Under the pieces are notes generated by a model that had not been told where the DNA came from, did no database searches, and saw only the letters and a list, made by a program, of their open reading frames with translations. The translations under genes and the position numbers were made by a program. Below are positions 31,600-44,900 of a DNA stretch of 64,000 nt, piece after piece; the stretch's first letter is position 1; each line of letters opens with the position of its first letter. The stretch is taken from assembly GCA_014904845.1 (NCBI GenBank), contig MU119430.1, positions 28,039-92,038 on the forward strand, in the 5' to 3' direction. Origin of the DNA: Acephala macrosclerotiorum (Eukaryota > Ascomycota > Leotiomycetes > Helotiales > Mollisiaceae).

Positions 31600-34500
31600 A
31601 ATCGTCGTAAAGAGCCTTATTAAACTCTGTGGCGCTAGTTTTAGCTGCTTCGTAGAAGAGCTTATAGAGAACTAGAAAGAGTTTACTCTCTCTATAGAAA
31701 TTCGATTCTAAATAAAGCATTTTCAACTCCTATTTTACAGTCAATGAGTACTCCAAATCTACCTAAAAAAGCTTTCGTCTTGTTCCAGTTCGTTTTTTCA
31801 CTATTGTTGTTTTAATTTTTGAAATTTATAAGCAGTACTATAATCTTTTTTGTATTAAACCAATTTTCATTCAAACTTATTATAGTTTTATAAATCGTAA
31901 ATCGATCGTAGAATAATTGTTTTGTAAAAATATTTGCGATTTAATCGTTTTTTAGAATTAATTCTATTTTTAATTTATTTTTAGTAATTATATCATTTTT
32001 TATATAAAAGTATCGAATTTTAATATATTTAAATTTATTTGAAAACTTCGTATTTATATTAAAATCGATCGCAAAAAAATTGTTATAATATAAAATAAAA
32101 AGTTTTTTAAAAATTTTTTTGATAATTTTTAATTATAGTTTTTTTAATTAAATTATTTCTTTTGCGATTTTATTCGTTATTATAATTTTTATTTTTATCG
32201 AGTTTTGTATTATATTTTATTATTTTTATATTATTTATAAAATTACTCTATTTTTTAATATTATTATTTATTTTAAAAACGATTTATAATCATTTTTAAT
32301 CTTTTATATAAAATCGAAAAATTTATTATAATTTTTAATCGACGTTTTTTTATAAATAATTTTTATTGTTTTCATTTTATTAAAATATTAAAAAAATTAT
32401 TTTATAAAACGTAAATATTCGAAATACGTATTGAATATAAATCTAATAAATTGATTAATATAATAATTAATATTTAATTTCGTACAATTAATTAAATAAA
32501 TCGTAATATTAATAATTTATTTATAAAAATAAAAATCGTTTTCGTTTAATTAATTTTTTTTTTTTTTATAAAATTGTATTTTACGAAAATAATAAATTCG
32601 TTTAATTCGAATATTTGAAATCAAATCGTAATAATAATTTATTTATATATATTTTTTAATAAATTGTAAAAATATAATTTTCGCGATTTTTTTCGATTTA
32701 AAATTTTATAAAAACGATAATAAAATTAAAATTTTTACTTTTTTAACGTTTTTTGATTTTAATTTTAATAATATTCGTATTTATTTTATTTTTAATAATT
32801 AATATATTATCGACAAATAAAAAAATTAAAATTAATTTTAAATATTATAAATTTTAATTTTTTAAAATATTATTTAATTTTATCGAATTATATTCAAAAA
32901 ATTTATTTAAATTCGTAAAATAATTTTTTAAATAAAAAATAAATATTTTTATAAAAAAATTTAAAATTTTTTTTATAAAAAAATTTAAAAAATTTTATAT
33001 AAATTTCTTTTTTAAAACTTTTTTTTAAAAACGTTAAATTTATATTAATATAATTTATTTTTAAATTATATTTTATAATAAATATTAAAAATATTTATAA
33101 AATTATATATTTTATAATAAAAATAAACGTTTTAAAATAATTAATATTATAAATTTATTCGAATTTTTTAATAATAATTTTAATTTTATATTAAATTAAT
33201 TTATTACAAATATTAAATTTTTTTTTTAATATTTATTTATTTAAAATAATTTTTTTATTACTTAATAATTTTATAAATATTTATTTTTTAAAAAATTTCG
33301 AGTTTAATAATAATTATTTTTATTTAATTAAAATTTTATTAATAATTAAAAATTCGAATAAAACGTTAAATATATTTAAAAAAAAAAAAGATTTTTTGTT
33401 TAAATAAATAGCGTTTAAAGTTTTTATTAATTATTTTACTATTTGAAAAAAAAAGTATTTTTTTATTATTTATTTTATTATTTATTGTTTTTTTCGCTTT
33501 AATAAAAAAATTATAAAAATTCTTAATCTTTTTAATCGTTTGATTATTAATTTTTAATATTTGAAATAAATATTACTTTTGAGTTTAATTAAAGTTTTAA
33601 ATATTAAAATTTAATTCGATTATTAATTTTAAACTTATTTCAATTTTAATTTTATAAGTATTTATTTCAATATTATTATTTTTATTAATACGTGTTTTAA
33701 TATTATTAATTATTTTATTATTAAAAAAGTAATTAATTAAAACGTTAATAATAAATAAATTTATTATAATATATTTAAACTTTTAAAAAATAAAAAGTTT
33801 TAAAAATTTATATTTATAAAATTTAATATTTTACAATTTAATAATTTATAAATATTATTTTTAATAATATTTACGAAAATATATTTCTTTTTAATTTTAA
33901 AAGTTTATTTATTTAATTAGTTTTTAAACTTTTTAATATTAGTTTAATATTTAAAAATAATTAAAAAAATTTATAATATTAAAAAATCGAGTTTTTTTTT
34001 CAATATAAATTTCAAATAAAATATATATTTTTTAGTTTTTTAATTCAAATTTTGAAATTGATTATAAAAATACGTTTATTAATATTTTATTTTTAATTTA
34101 AATTGTATATTTTATAATATAATTTCAAAAAATTAATAGAAATTTAATTTCGTAAATTATAAACTTAGTAATATTATTTATTATTTATATTACTCGTTTA
34201 ATAATATTATTTAATAAGTATTTATATAATAAATAAAGTTTATATTTAAAAGAATTAAATAGTATTTTAAATTATTCTTAAAAATCTTTTTCGAATTCAC
34301 TCGATTTATTATTATACTTAAAGTAAATAATATTTTTTTTGGTATTTTTTTTAATAATTTTATAAATTTTTCGAATATGAAATTAAATTTTCTTTGTATT
34401 TTTATTTTTTAAAAGTTTAATTTAAAAGTATTTTGTTGTATCGTTTGTAATTATAAAAAAATATTGATTTTTTTTATAAAATTTGAATAATTTATTAAAA

Positions 34501-37500
34501 ATATTATTATATAATTTTATTATTTATTTTCTTTTTAAAAGTTTATTTTATTTTATTTATTATACAAATTTTATATATTTTATATTTAATATATAATTTA
34601 AATCTCGATATTTTTATATTTATAATATCGATTAATTTTCGAAGTATATTATAATTAATATAATTAAAACGCCAATATATAAATTTTTATAAAGTTTTTT
34701 TAAAATTTATTATTTCGAAAAATTCGATTAATAATCGAATTTTCGTCGATATATTCGAGACAATATTCGTTAAATATATAATATTATTATTAATATTTTA
34801 ATATTAATTCAATATAAAAAAATTATTTTTAAAATTTTTAAGAATTATAAATATTACTTTTTTATTTTTATTATTTATAATATTAATTACTCGTTTTCTT
34901 TTGAATATAATCACTATTTTATTTTTTATTTTTTATAAAATAAAAATTAATTTTACTATTTTAAAACTTAATACATATTAAATTTTTTTAAATTTGATTT
35001 TAATATTTAATCGCGTTTATAATAATATTATTTATCGTAATAATTTAATTTAATATTTATTAGCGTTTTAAATATATAAAATTAAATTATATATTATTAA
35101 AATATTTCGAAGTATTAAAATTTAAAATAAATAATAAAATTTAAACTCGTTCGATTAATATTCGAAATAATGAAAATAATAAAAATAAAAATTGTTTTTT
35201 ATTAGTATAAACTTTTATCCATCGAAAATAATAAATAAAGTTTTTATATAAACGTTTAATATGTTTTTTAATTTTATTTTTAAAAAATAATCGAACAAAT
35301 ATTATTATTACTAGTAAAAGTATTATAAATACAATAAAAAAAACTTTTTTTATTGTATTTTATTTATAATTATTATATTTATTTTAATAATAAATTCAAT
35401 TATTGTAATTTTTATTTGTTTAAAAAAAATTTTATTTTATTTTTTATTAATTTTTTTATTTTTTCGTTTTATTTTATATTTAATTTTATAATATTTATAA
35501 TATATATATTAATTATATTAATTTAAATCAATTTTATTATAATTAACGAGTTTTTCATTATTACTATTATCGTTTTAACGATTTTTAAATTTTATATAAT
35601 TAATTTTTTTTTTTTTACGATATTTATTATTATTATTATTACGATTACTATAATTAGTTTTTCGTTTTTTATTTTTAGTTTATTTATTATTATAAAACTA
35701 TTTACGATTATAATTTGCAATTATTAAAATCTTTTTTTTATTATAAATTTGTAATATAATAATCGCTTTATCGAATATATATTTAATTTTTAATAAACGA
35801 AAAATATAATATTTTGTACTTTTGTAATTATTAATTTCAAAAATAATTATTATAATTCGATTTAAAATTTTATTATTAATAATTAGTTTTTTAATCGTTA
35901 CGAATTAAAATTTGTAAAACTTAAAACGATTTATAAATTTTTTAATTCTTTTAAAAATCTCGAATTTTTTTTGTTTAAAATTCGTTCGTTAAATAAATAT
36001 TTAAATAAAATTAATAATTTTATTGTATTTTTTGAATTCGTTTTAAATATTTTTGATATTTTTAAAAAAAACTAATAAAAAAATTTATTTTATAATTTGT
36101 CGTTTATATTATTTAAAATAATTTAAATAATTTTAATAGTTTTTTTTTTAAATTGTAATTCGATCGATTAATATAAAAAAAATCAATTTTAGTTTTTTAT
36201 TATTAATTAGTTTAATAATATAAATACTAGTAAAAGCGATTAAATAAAAGTTTTTAAATCGAAAATAATTATTTTTTATAAGAATTTCAATTTTATTTTA
36301 TTTATAAACGTAATAAAATATTATAAAAATAAATATTATAATATTAATTGAAATTATTAAAGTCGCTATAATAAATAAAATTAATATTTTAAAATAAAAA
36401 AATACGACGATTTTAATAAATATTTTTTAAGTTTATAATTTATTAATTTGAATAATATATTCGATAAATTTAATAATTTGATTAATTGATTAAAATAATA
36501 AAATTTAATTAAATACGAGAATCTTATATTTATTATAATATTTAATTAGTATTAAAATTACTCGAAAGTTTAATAAAATAAATTTCGAATAAAAATACGA
36601 TTTAATCGAATTAAAATTTTATTAATTAGTCTTTTTTTATTAATATTGTTTATTTTTTTAAAAACATTAAAAATAATATATTTATTCGAAAAATGATTTA
36701 ATTATTTAAAATTTAAAATTGTTTATCTTTTTTCAAAATTTATCTATTTCGTAATAATGATCGCAATATCGAATTTTTTATACTTTTTTAAATTAAAACA
36801 ATATAAGAAATTAAATAATATTCAATAATAATTTTAATATTATTTAATTTAATTTAATTAAAATTTTATATTACTTTATTTAATTTAATAGTTAATAAGT
36901 AGTATTGAATAAACTATTAAATAGAATCACGTGGGTTTAAATCGCAATACTTAATTGGCTGAATTAGCGAAAAGACTAAAAGAGTAAACCTGATTGGATA
37001 AAGTGTCTCACTTATTTAAACTTTGAAAATTTTATCGATATCGAAAATTAAAAACTTTCAAATAATTAATTCAAAAGATTTAATTAATAATAAATTGAAT
37101 AAATTGTTTAAAAATATATTTTTCGAGATTTAAAATCTTTTAAATACTTAAAATAATTTCCGAGAATTTAAAAATCGAAATATTAATCGATTTATTAAAT
37201 AATATATATAATTAAATTTTAAAAATTTATTTTATATTATATAAAAAACGAAAAGTACTATAAAAGCAATAAATGGATATAATATATATATAAATAAATA
37301 ATAAAGTTTACTCTTAGCTATAGAGCTTATATACTAACTAGTAGTACGTGTTATACACGTATTATATATATAAAGTTTTCTCGTAATATTTTATATTAAA
37401 AAAAAGTAGTTTTTATTGTTCTTTTTTATTTAAACTATAAATTGTATTAGATTTTAATACTTAGATTAAAGATTTTATTCTTTTATTAAAAATATTTTAT

Positions 37501-37655
37501 TTATATAATTTTATATGTGACGGTCACGTGTCTATTCAATAGTATTGAGTAGCTACTCACTACTCAACTCAATAGCTTAGTCATAGTACTACTACTCCTA
37601 CTCAACTCAATAGTACTCAATACTATTCAATAGCTATTTAAATAGTTGAGTATTT
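31600..37655. repeat. RIP-type AT-rich block (about 6 kb)
   Basis: From about 31.6 kb the sequence turns almost wholly to A and T, with no open frame long enough to list. The few C and G left are mostly in CpG (TCGA, ACGT, TTCG), while CpA and TpG are rare. That is what RIP leaves, since it turns CpA into TpA. It is probably one or more mutated retroelements. Near 36925-37010 a less mutated patch remains, including TCACGTGGG. Motifs such as GAGCTTATA and AGTTTACTCT appear at both ends (31655-31700 and 37305-37345), hinting at related terminal sequences. No retroelement protein can be read. Confidence 0.85.
37530..37650. repeat. Degenerate ACTCAAT / TATTGAGT simple repeat
   Basis: This stretch is built of repeated words TAGTATTGAGTAGCTACTCA, ACTCAACTCAATAG and TACTCAATACTATTC in both orientations, so it could fold into hairpins. 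It lies between the AT block and the F-box gene. Confidence 0.6.
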
Positions 37656-37660
37656 TTTTC

Positions 37661-38569
37661 TTACACTGGACTGAGATCGTATTCTGTCGGGCATGCGGTA
37701 CAAGGTACGATACCTGACTTCCTGACGCACCGCTGAAGAGCGTGTTGGTGGTTCATAGTACACCCAGCAGTCTCTGGTAGGTTTGCCTCGGCACCATGAG
37801 CCACAAGCCTGATGTGAGGACATATGTCGAAGGAACAGCGATCCAAGTTACGAATTGTCAGACCAGGTGGTATCAGAATAACGCGCTGTGAGCGGAACAG
37901 CAGAGAGCTATCGACAATCCTGGCATCTGCCTTAAACTCGGATGGAAACTTCTGCATGATTCTGCACATTGTCGACTGGCGGCATAGACACTCCAGCCAA
38001 ATCTCGTGGTCAAGGCCCAGTCGATGCTTCTTCATGGCCATCTGGAAGGTTCTGAACTGGAAGTCTTGGTGGATGTATTTCGATACCTTGCCCAGCACCT
38101 CAGCCTTATAACATAGCGTCACGTCGTATTGGTAAAGAGGCCGAGTGGGTAAATGGTCGGAGTAACGTATTGTACATAAATGAAGGACTCGACAGTGGTA
38201 GCATGGTACGTAGTCTGGTGGGAGGTCTTTCGACAATTGTGATAGGAAGTCTATGTGTTGTTGGTGTTGGTCTTCTGCCTGCAGACTGGTCCAATAACGA
38301 GTCCCAAGAGTAGCGCATGCGGCATGGCAACTCAAGGTGAATAATACTGTGGAAGAAAGTGGCAGGAACTGGGCCATGTATATTATAAGTTCGGGAGGAA
38401 GCATTTCCAAAATAGTGAGAGGTCTTGCTTCAGATGGGTTTTCAAGAACGTGGCCATCTTTCGGAATATTACTCTGACAGATTTTTGATTTATGCGTGCT
38501 CGATTGATGCCTGCTGCCATTCTTCCACGAAAGCTTTTGAAGGAGCGTGATAAACGTTTTGAGGGGCAT
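37661..38569 (-). CDS. F-box-like protein in an island between AT blocks
   Basis: Minus strand, single exon, 302 codons from ATG 38569 to TAA 37661-37663. Residues about 53-90 read LTILEMLPPELIIYMAQFLP and LSSTVLFTLSCHA, an F-box-like helix pattern common in fungal proteins of this kind. Downstream are CYHCRVLHLC and, at the C-terminus, GIVPCTACPTEYDLSPV. Related fungal proteins usually continue beyond the CPTEY block with a Trp/Leu-Gly segment; here the frame stops there, next to the AT-rich repeat. F-box proteins choose targets for SCF ubiquitin ligases. The frame is intact and its base composition is normal despite its neighbours. C-terminal loss is inference. Confidence 0.7.
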   Translation of the reverse strand: MPLKTFITLLQKLSWKNGSRHQSSTHKSKICQSNIPKDGHVLENPSEARPLTILEMLPPELIIYMAQFLPLSSTVLFTLSCHAACATLGTRYWTSLQAEDQHQQHIDFLSQLSKDLPPDYVPCYHCRVLHLCTIRYSDHLPTRPLYQYDVTLCYKAEVLGKVSKYIHQDFQFRTFQMAMKKHRLGLDHEIWLECLCRQSTMCRIMQKFPSEFKADARIVDSSLLFRSQRVILIPPGLTIRNLDRCSFDICPHIRLVAHGAEANLPETAGCTMNHQHALQRCVRKSGIVPCTACPTEYDLSPV

Positions 38570-38871
38570 GATAGCAGAAGATCGTAATGACGTGGCGATA
38601 ACAATTGAGCGTGGGCTGAGCAATGGCTTTCGTGGGTTGAAGAACGCTGATTGTCGATGACCGACAAACAAACAAACAAGATGAGGAGGGTTGTAAACTC
38701 GTTACGGACTTGGTAGTGCGACGCTACAATTCCTACAAAGATCCAAGTAGAATAGTTAAAAAGGGAGGATTTCACGAGAATAATTAAAGTTAGAAAAAAA
38801 AAACGAAAACTCGACTATTCATAGTTCCCGTCCACGCTAAGGCTAGCACTATAATCACGTGATTTATATAT

Positions 38872-39250
38872 AATACGCCTTTAAATAATAAAATGTTTTT
38901 TGTACTTCGTATTATATTTTGCTTTTAACGATTTAAACTTTTGAAATAATATAAAACTTTTAATATATAAATTTTTTATTTATATTAATTTTATTAATAT
39001 AAATAAAAACATTTTTTTTATAATTTTTTTTTATATAAAATTAAAATTATTTTATAAGAGATTTTATAAAAAGCTTTAAATTATAAAAGCGTTAAATATT
39101 AAAAACGATATATTTTAACGTATTTTAAATATTATATTTTATTATATAATTTTAAAAAAAAAATTTAACATTTTTTTTTAATTATTATTAAAAATATAAA
39201 TATTAATTAATTAAATTTTTACTTTAAAAATACTTATATGTTTTTATTTT
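38872..39250. repeat. Second, smaller RIP-type AT-rich block
   Basis: Composition and residual CpG pattern match the large block. It begins right after a TCACGTGA palindrome (38857-38864). Confidence 0.7.
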
Positions 39251-41982
39251 AGAAAACAAGGAACAATATATTTCTTAGTTTAATTAAAACAAAACGAAAT
39301 CCCTTGGAAAACACGGGATCGGAAATGGACCTCCTACGCAAACTCCGGCTAACTTAGTTGAATGTTTAAAGGCTTAGGACACAGCTCAGGCTAGAGCAGC
39401 GACTGCTCAGGTCTACAGACCTAAATGGAAAATGCTATGAGAATATTCCCATACTGAATTGCCTGTTATCTCCGTTGGACATTCTGTCGACACTGTTATT
39501 GATATTGGGGATATTGGGGATATTGGGAATATCCTCGACCTTCGCTTCGTCGTTTTGTTCCATCTTACGAGGGGATCAATACATGAAATAAAGGAAAGGC
39601 CCCTTTTTGGACGAAGACCCGTGGGTGACGGAAAAAGATTGTTGATAGAGACGAGGGCCTTTCAAAGAAAAAGAAACTCGAGTTACTAGAATCACCAAAT
39701 GGGCCAATTCATGGGCCACCCAAAAGAATCTATACAAAGTTTTCACAACACAATTTGAACCCTTCCAAGCTTGACTATCACAAAGTTAGCACTGCAAACT
39801 TTCATCTTACAATTTTTTTGGAGGTGGGGGTTGAATTGTGTGTTTTTTGCGAGAAAGCGCGACGAGATGAGCCCAACGCCGCCCAAGGCCCCTCTGCATC
39901 TGCGTCGCTCCACAAGATCCGTGAGCACTCACCCCTTGCTCGCTAAGGCGCTAAAAGACTTCCACCCAATTTTCTTGCTCTGGGCAGCCCATTCACTTTT
40001 CTCTAGTCGTTTCTCCCCCCGTAAAGCAAATATCGGATCTATGCGCGACATTTCTTTCCATGCAAAGTATTATCTCTGAGTTAAAATGTGATTTGGTTTC
40101 TTGGCACCACGCCTCGGGCTAATTTGCTTCACACAGCCTGTGGCGACTCGGTCATGTGGCAGCTTATCTTGTGGCTTCGATGAATGCATGAGCTCTGACT
40201 CACGAGGGGTTGTCACAATTGACTGGCCACCTCAAAATCGTCAACCACTGTATCCTTTTGGACTGTATTAGCGATGTGGACGAGGAATTGAACGACTTGA
40301 AGTCGTGATATCCAGTGACTTTCAGTCAGCGCTTGTGTACATCATATCAAGCGAGATGAGAATGTGGGCGAGGAACCTTTGAATGAGAATGTCGTTATCG
40401 ATGATAAAGCTTTTTGAGAAGATTTAATCAGGGTTTATCGCTGAATACGTTGTGCCCTAATCTCAAAATAGATTAGGTCATCTTATCCAATAGCATGATG
40501 GTTAAAAGTAACTACAAGAACAGTGGAGGTAGGTACAAAGCTTCAAGTGATAGCACATTAATATAGAGGAAAGTCAAAAAGCCAATCGTAAAACGGAAGA
40601 GCATTCGTATATCATGTGATTTAAGTCACGTGCAAGAACAAACACATTCACCTCATTTTGATGTATATTTCTATGTCTCTAACTCCGTCTTAAGTACTTG
40701 CGGACTCTGAATTGGCTGAGAAATACCTGGTCCGCTACGGAAGATGTCGGATTCTTAAGCCACTCCCGCAAAGGGTTTCCTCTTGCTGGGGCGAATTTGA
40801 GGAAAGAAGTGCTCGAGGAGACACGAGGTTGAGGTGAATAGATCCTAACGGAAGCATTAGCCGAGGAAAATAAGCAGTTGAAGAAGATAGCAATGCTGGG
40901 ATTTGTTGAAAATCGCCATTGAGGAACCTTACGCAAGCAGCACTCCGGCTTTTACCCTTGACTTTTTGAAGAACCAACCACTTGAGCACTTGTAGCACAT
41001 TACAAGGGTTCTGAGACTGCGTAAAATGGGGTAAATAGGCCTCCGTAGGATGAGAACAAGGGTTGAGGCCACCCGAAGAGATTCCGAGCACTTGTAGAGG
41101 CCCTTGTCTTTCGGAATGCTTTCGGGATACTTCGGACCGCTTAAAAAAAAGCTGCTAAACGTGCTTTTAAATATATTTTCTTGAATATCAACGTTAGAAA
41201 GACGAAAATAAAAGGAATCGTTTTAAAATTAAAATTCCGATTGAAATAGAGCTTTGTGCGTAGATATAATAAGCGCAGACATAATGAGATAAGAAATTAT
41301 ATCTAAGGGAAAATAAACTTGAAAAAATTCAAATAAGTATTACGGCTGCCGTTGCGGCTGCCGAACCTCAATCTCCACCCCCTAGTCCATTCTCTTAGCA
41401 GGCCGAATCGTAAATTGGACAGCCCAATGAAAAAGCGTCGTTAAGAGTCTGTGCTCTTACCTGTTTTTTGGACGAAAAGCCGGAGCGCGCTTTTGTAGAG
41501 GAAAGTAGTGTTTGAAAATCCGAAAAGGGTAGGAATGTTTAGAACAGTTTCGAAATAGGCTAGCCGCCCTGGACGTAAAACCCAACACAATGTATGAAAT
41601 TGCATGACGGCGTGAACGCGGCGTGGGCAAAGATACGCAATTCGCTAATTTTCTCTTGAAGCGGCAGGCCAAGTTGAACTAAATGTTGGATATTAAGCGA
41701 GGAGGGTTTGCCATTGGCCACCCCTGAATAGGGGTGATACATGTGAGTAGATCTTATCTTGAAACAGTGACAGCTGCGTCAGACCCGACAGTTTGGCTCA
41801 GGCGCCATGGACAATGTTACGGAAGTCTCAGCCGGATGCATATTGTTTCGTCAGGCGCCGAGAGGCCGCACCCGCGTGGCGCTTCGACTTGGCCACCTCC
41901 TCTTCTCTTCTTTTCAAATAAATCCATCATTCCAACATCTTGGCTACGCAGTTCCTTTTTTAGTCTCAGCATTACAGTCTCA
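39251..41982. other. 2.7 kb without a supported gene
   Basis: Base composition returns to normal. Several frames of 60-120 codons occur on both strands (for example minus 41091-40735), none with a motif. It holds a short tandem 9-mer (39501-39527). The last 300 bases should contain the dynamin promoter and 5' leader. An ATG-less extension of the dynamin frame runs from 41734 but reads unlike protein. Confidence 0.4.
39501..39527 (+). repeat. Three tandem copies of GATATTGGG
   Basis: Perfect 9-base unit three times, followed by a partial fourth (AATATC). Isolated, with no gene context. Confidence 0.9.
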
Positions 41983-44900
41983 ATGACTTCCTCAAGCCCC
42001 CTCGAATTACCATCTCTCCAGCGATTGCAATCCGCGGAGCAAAATGAGCTCCTGGACGTGATCGATTCTCTGCGATCCCAAGGCTTAGGCGACTTCATCT
42101 CGTTGCCTCAATTAATCGTCTGTGGCGACCAATCCAGTGGGAAGAGCTCGGTACTGGAAGCCATCTCTGGCATCCCATTCCCGCGACAGGAAACTCTGTG
42201 CACTCGATTTGCCACAGAGGTCATCCTTCGCAAGACCCCTAGGGACAAGATAACGGCATCGATTGTGCCAGAGAAGGGAAGGACAACCACAGAGCTCGCT
42301 CTCCTGAGTGATTTTCAACATGAACTGAAGTCACAAGAAGATTTCAGTTCTTTGTTCGATAAGGCTGGGGAGGCGATGGGATTCTCGACATCGGGAAAAT
42401 CCTTTTCGAAAGATATCCTGAGAGTAGAGATCTGTGGTCCTTCGCAGCCACAGCTCACGCTCGTCGATTTGCCTGGGCTTATTCATACAGCGACAAAGAC
42501 TCAGACGGCTGGCGATGTTTTGCTGGTTCATGATTTGGTGGAGCAGTATTTAAGGAGCCCGCGCAGCATCATCCTAGCCGTTGTGTCTGCAAAGAACGAT
42601 ATCGGGAACCAGATTATTCTTGAGCGTGCTCGAAGATTCGACAGCAATGGTCGAAGAACCTTGGGAATTATCACAAAACCGGATACACTCATCTCAGGCT
42701 CCAAAAACGAACAGGCGTTCATCTCATTGGCCAGGAACGAAGATGTGGCCTTTGATTTGGGATGGCATGTGGTGAAGAATCTTGATTCTGCAGATCAAAA
42801 GAATCATGCCGAGTCGAGAGATGTGCAGGAAGCACGGTACTTTGAGAAGAGTAATTTCAACCGCTTGCCATCGCATACAGTTGGGATCACATTCTTACGA
42901 TCTCGATTGAGCAAACTTTTATTTGATCAGATACGGACTGAGCTGCCGAAGCTTGTTGAGGAGATCGGCTCAAAAGTGTCATCGACGAAAGAAATCTTGG
43001 AGAAACTTGGGCCAAGTCGTGAGAAAGTTGAGCAACAGCGAGAGTTCCTGATTTCGCTGAGCCAGACCTTCCAGACAATATGCCGAGATGCAGTGAGAGG
43101 CAATTACGAGCATGACTTCTTCCAAGGATCTCAACCGGAAAGGCGATTGTGTGCAGAGATCATGAACAAGCATTTTGGATTTGCGCAGGTGATGCGGAAC
43201 GGCGGAGCAACATGGAAAATCGTTGATGAAAACAGCACAGAAGTATCAGGGCAGAGAAAATTGGCGGAGTGTTCAACTAGAACACGAGACCAGGCGATCG
43301 AAGAAGCATGTGCACTGTTGAAACGCAGTCGTGGACGAGAGGTCAGTATTCATGCTATTATTAATCGCGAGCCCGCAGCTGATATCCGATCATAGCTACC
43401 TGGACTACCAAACCCATCGCTCGTTGGAGAACTATTCCGTCAATACAGCAAGCCCTGGGGTATCCTTGCACGAAGCCACGTTAATGATGTCTGGGAGACG
43501 ACAATCAAGTTCTTGGAGGAGTTGTTGGGTCATTTAACGGATGACGACTCTTGTGAGAAGATACAACGTTACTGGCTCCTGCCGAAAATGGAAGAAAAAC
43601 TCAGTCTAGCATACGAGAAGCTCGCCGAGCTGCTTGCTGTACACGAGGACCAGCCCATGACTACAAACACCCAATTTTTGAGCAACAGCAAGACCCATCG
43701 CCCGGAGAAGACAAATAATGAGCTGCTGAAAAAGATCAAAAATGGTGTGCTTGAAGACGAGGATGACGCTGAAATAGCTCGACTTCTAGCCGCCTGGGGG
43801 AAGAATGGCCAGACAGACATGGACATGCTTGCAGCAGAAGAAGCCTTCGATAACATGAACGCTTTCTATGAGGTATGCGAAGAGTGAGCCAATTTTGGAT
43901 GGCTTTAGCACTTACTCTAACAAATTTTCTAGGTAGCGATAACATTGTTTATGGACAATGTTCCAACACTGGCCGTGCAACTACCTATCGTGCGGGGACT
44001 ACCTGAAATACTCTGCCCAACTGCAGTATTTTCAATGGGCACTGAAACAGTTAAGAACATTGCTGGCGAGTCAGAGGAGAAAGTAATGGAACGAAATGCG
44101 ATTGCGCGTAAATTGAAAGTACTAGAGGATGGTGGTAAAATCTGCAAGCAGTATGCGAGAAGGGTCCAGCCATGTATGTTACTCCCAAATGTTGATATAT
44201 TCCACTAACAAACTCTTCAGTCTTCTCCCCAATAGTCCATGATAGAGTGGAGGTCCGTACTCCTCTCAGCACCCAGTACCAGACGGAATCCAGAAGCCCC
44301 TTCGACACGTCACCTCCGGCACAGGCAACAACCACGCCATCTAATTTAGTTGATAGCGGTACCGAGGCCTTGCCCACGAGGGAGAAGGTTATCCGGGTCC
44401 GAGCTGGAGGTGTTGCAGAGACTATCGGTATAAGGGAGTCGACATCTGCGTCCAAGGCACCTTCGAGACCAGTAGCAACAGGAGACCCAAGAAGCACCGC
44501 AGTCAATGTGACTACCAGCAAGCCTGAAATCAGCACTGTCAAAGGTGCTGGGATCTTTGGCGGCAGTGCCTCATCAACTCCCAAGCCTAGCAACGCTATG
44601 CCTCCTGCTTCCTCAACTGCGGGTAGCCTTTTTGCTCCGGCTCAGGCGGTTTCAACACCAGGCAACACTATACCTCCTACATCTTCTTCGACTAGTGGGT
44701 CCTTTGGAACACCAAAGACTAGCAACGGTACGCCTTCTTTGTTTTCTAATGCTGGCGGCGGCCTTTTTGGACGACCGAATAAGACAAGTAGCTCGCCGCC
44801 TGATGAAAAGCCGGCCAACTCGTCCGTCGGGTCAGGCGTTGGAGGATTTGGATCTTCGACGAAAAGTGCCTTTTCTGCGACTAGCTCTGGGGGAAGTGCA

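Noticed and set aside
31600..37655. Possible genes or retroelement proteins within the AT block
   Set aside because: No open frame of useful length and no readable motif; without a de-RIP consensus any protein call would be invented.
41734..41982. Upstream extension of the dynamin frame
   Set aside because: It does contain no conserved residues and reads unlike protein (poly-Phe/Ser stretch); the ATG at 41983 gives the usual short dynamin N-terminus.
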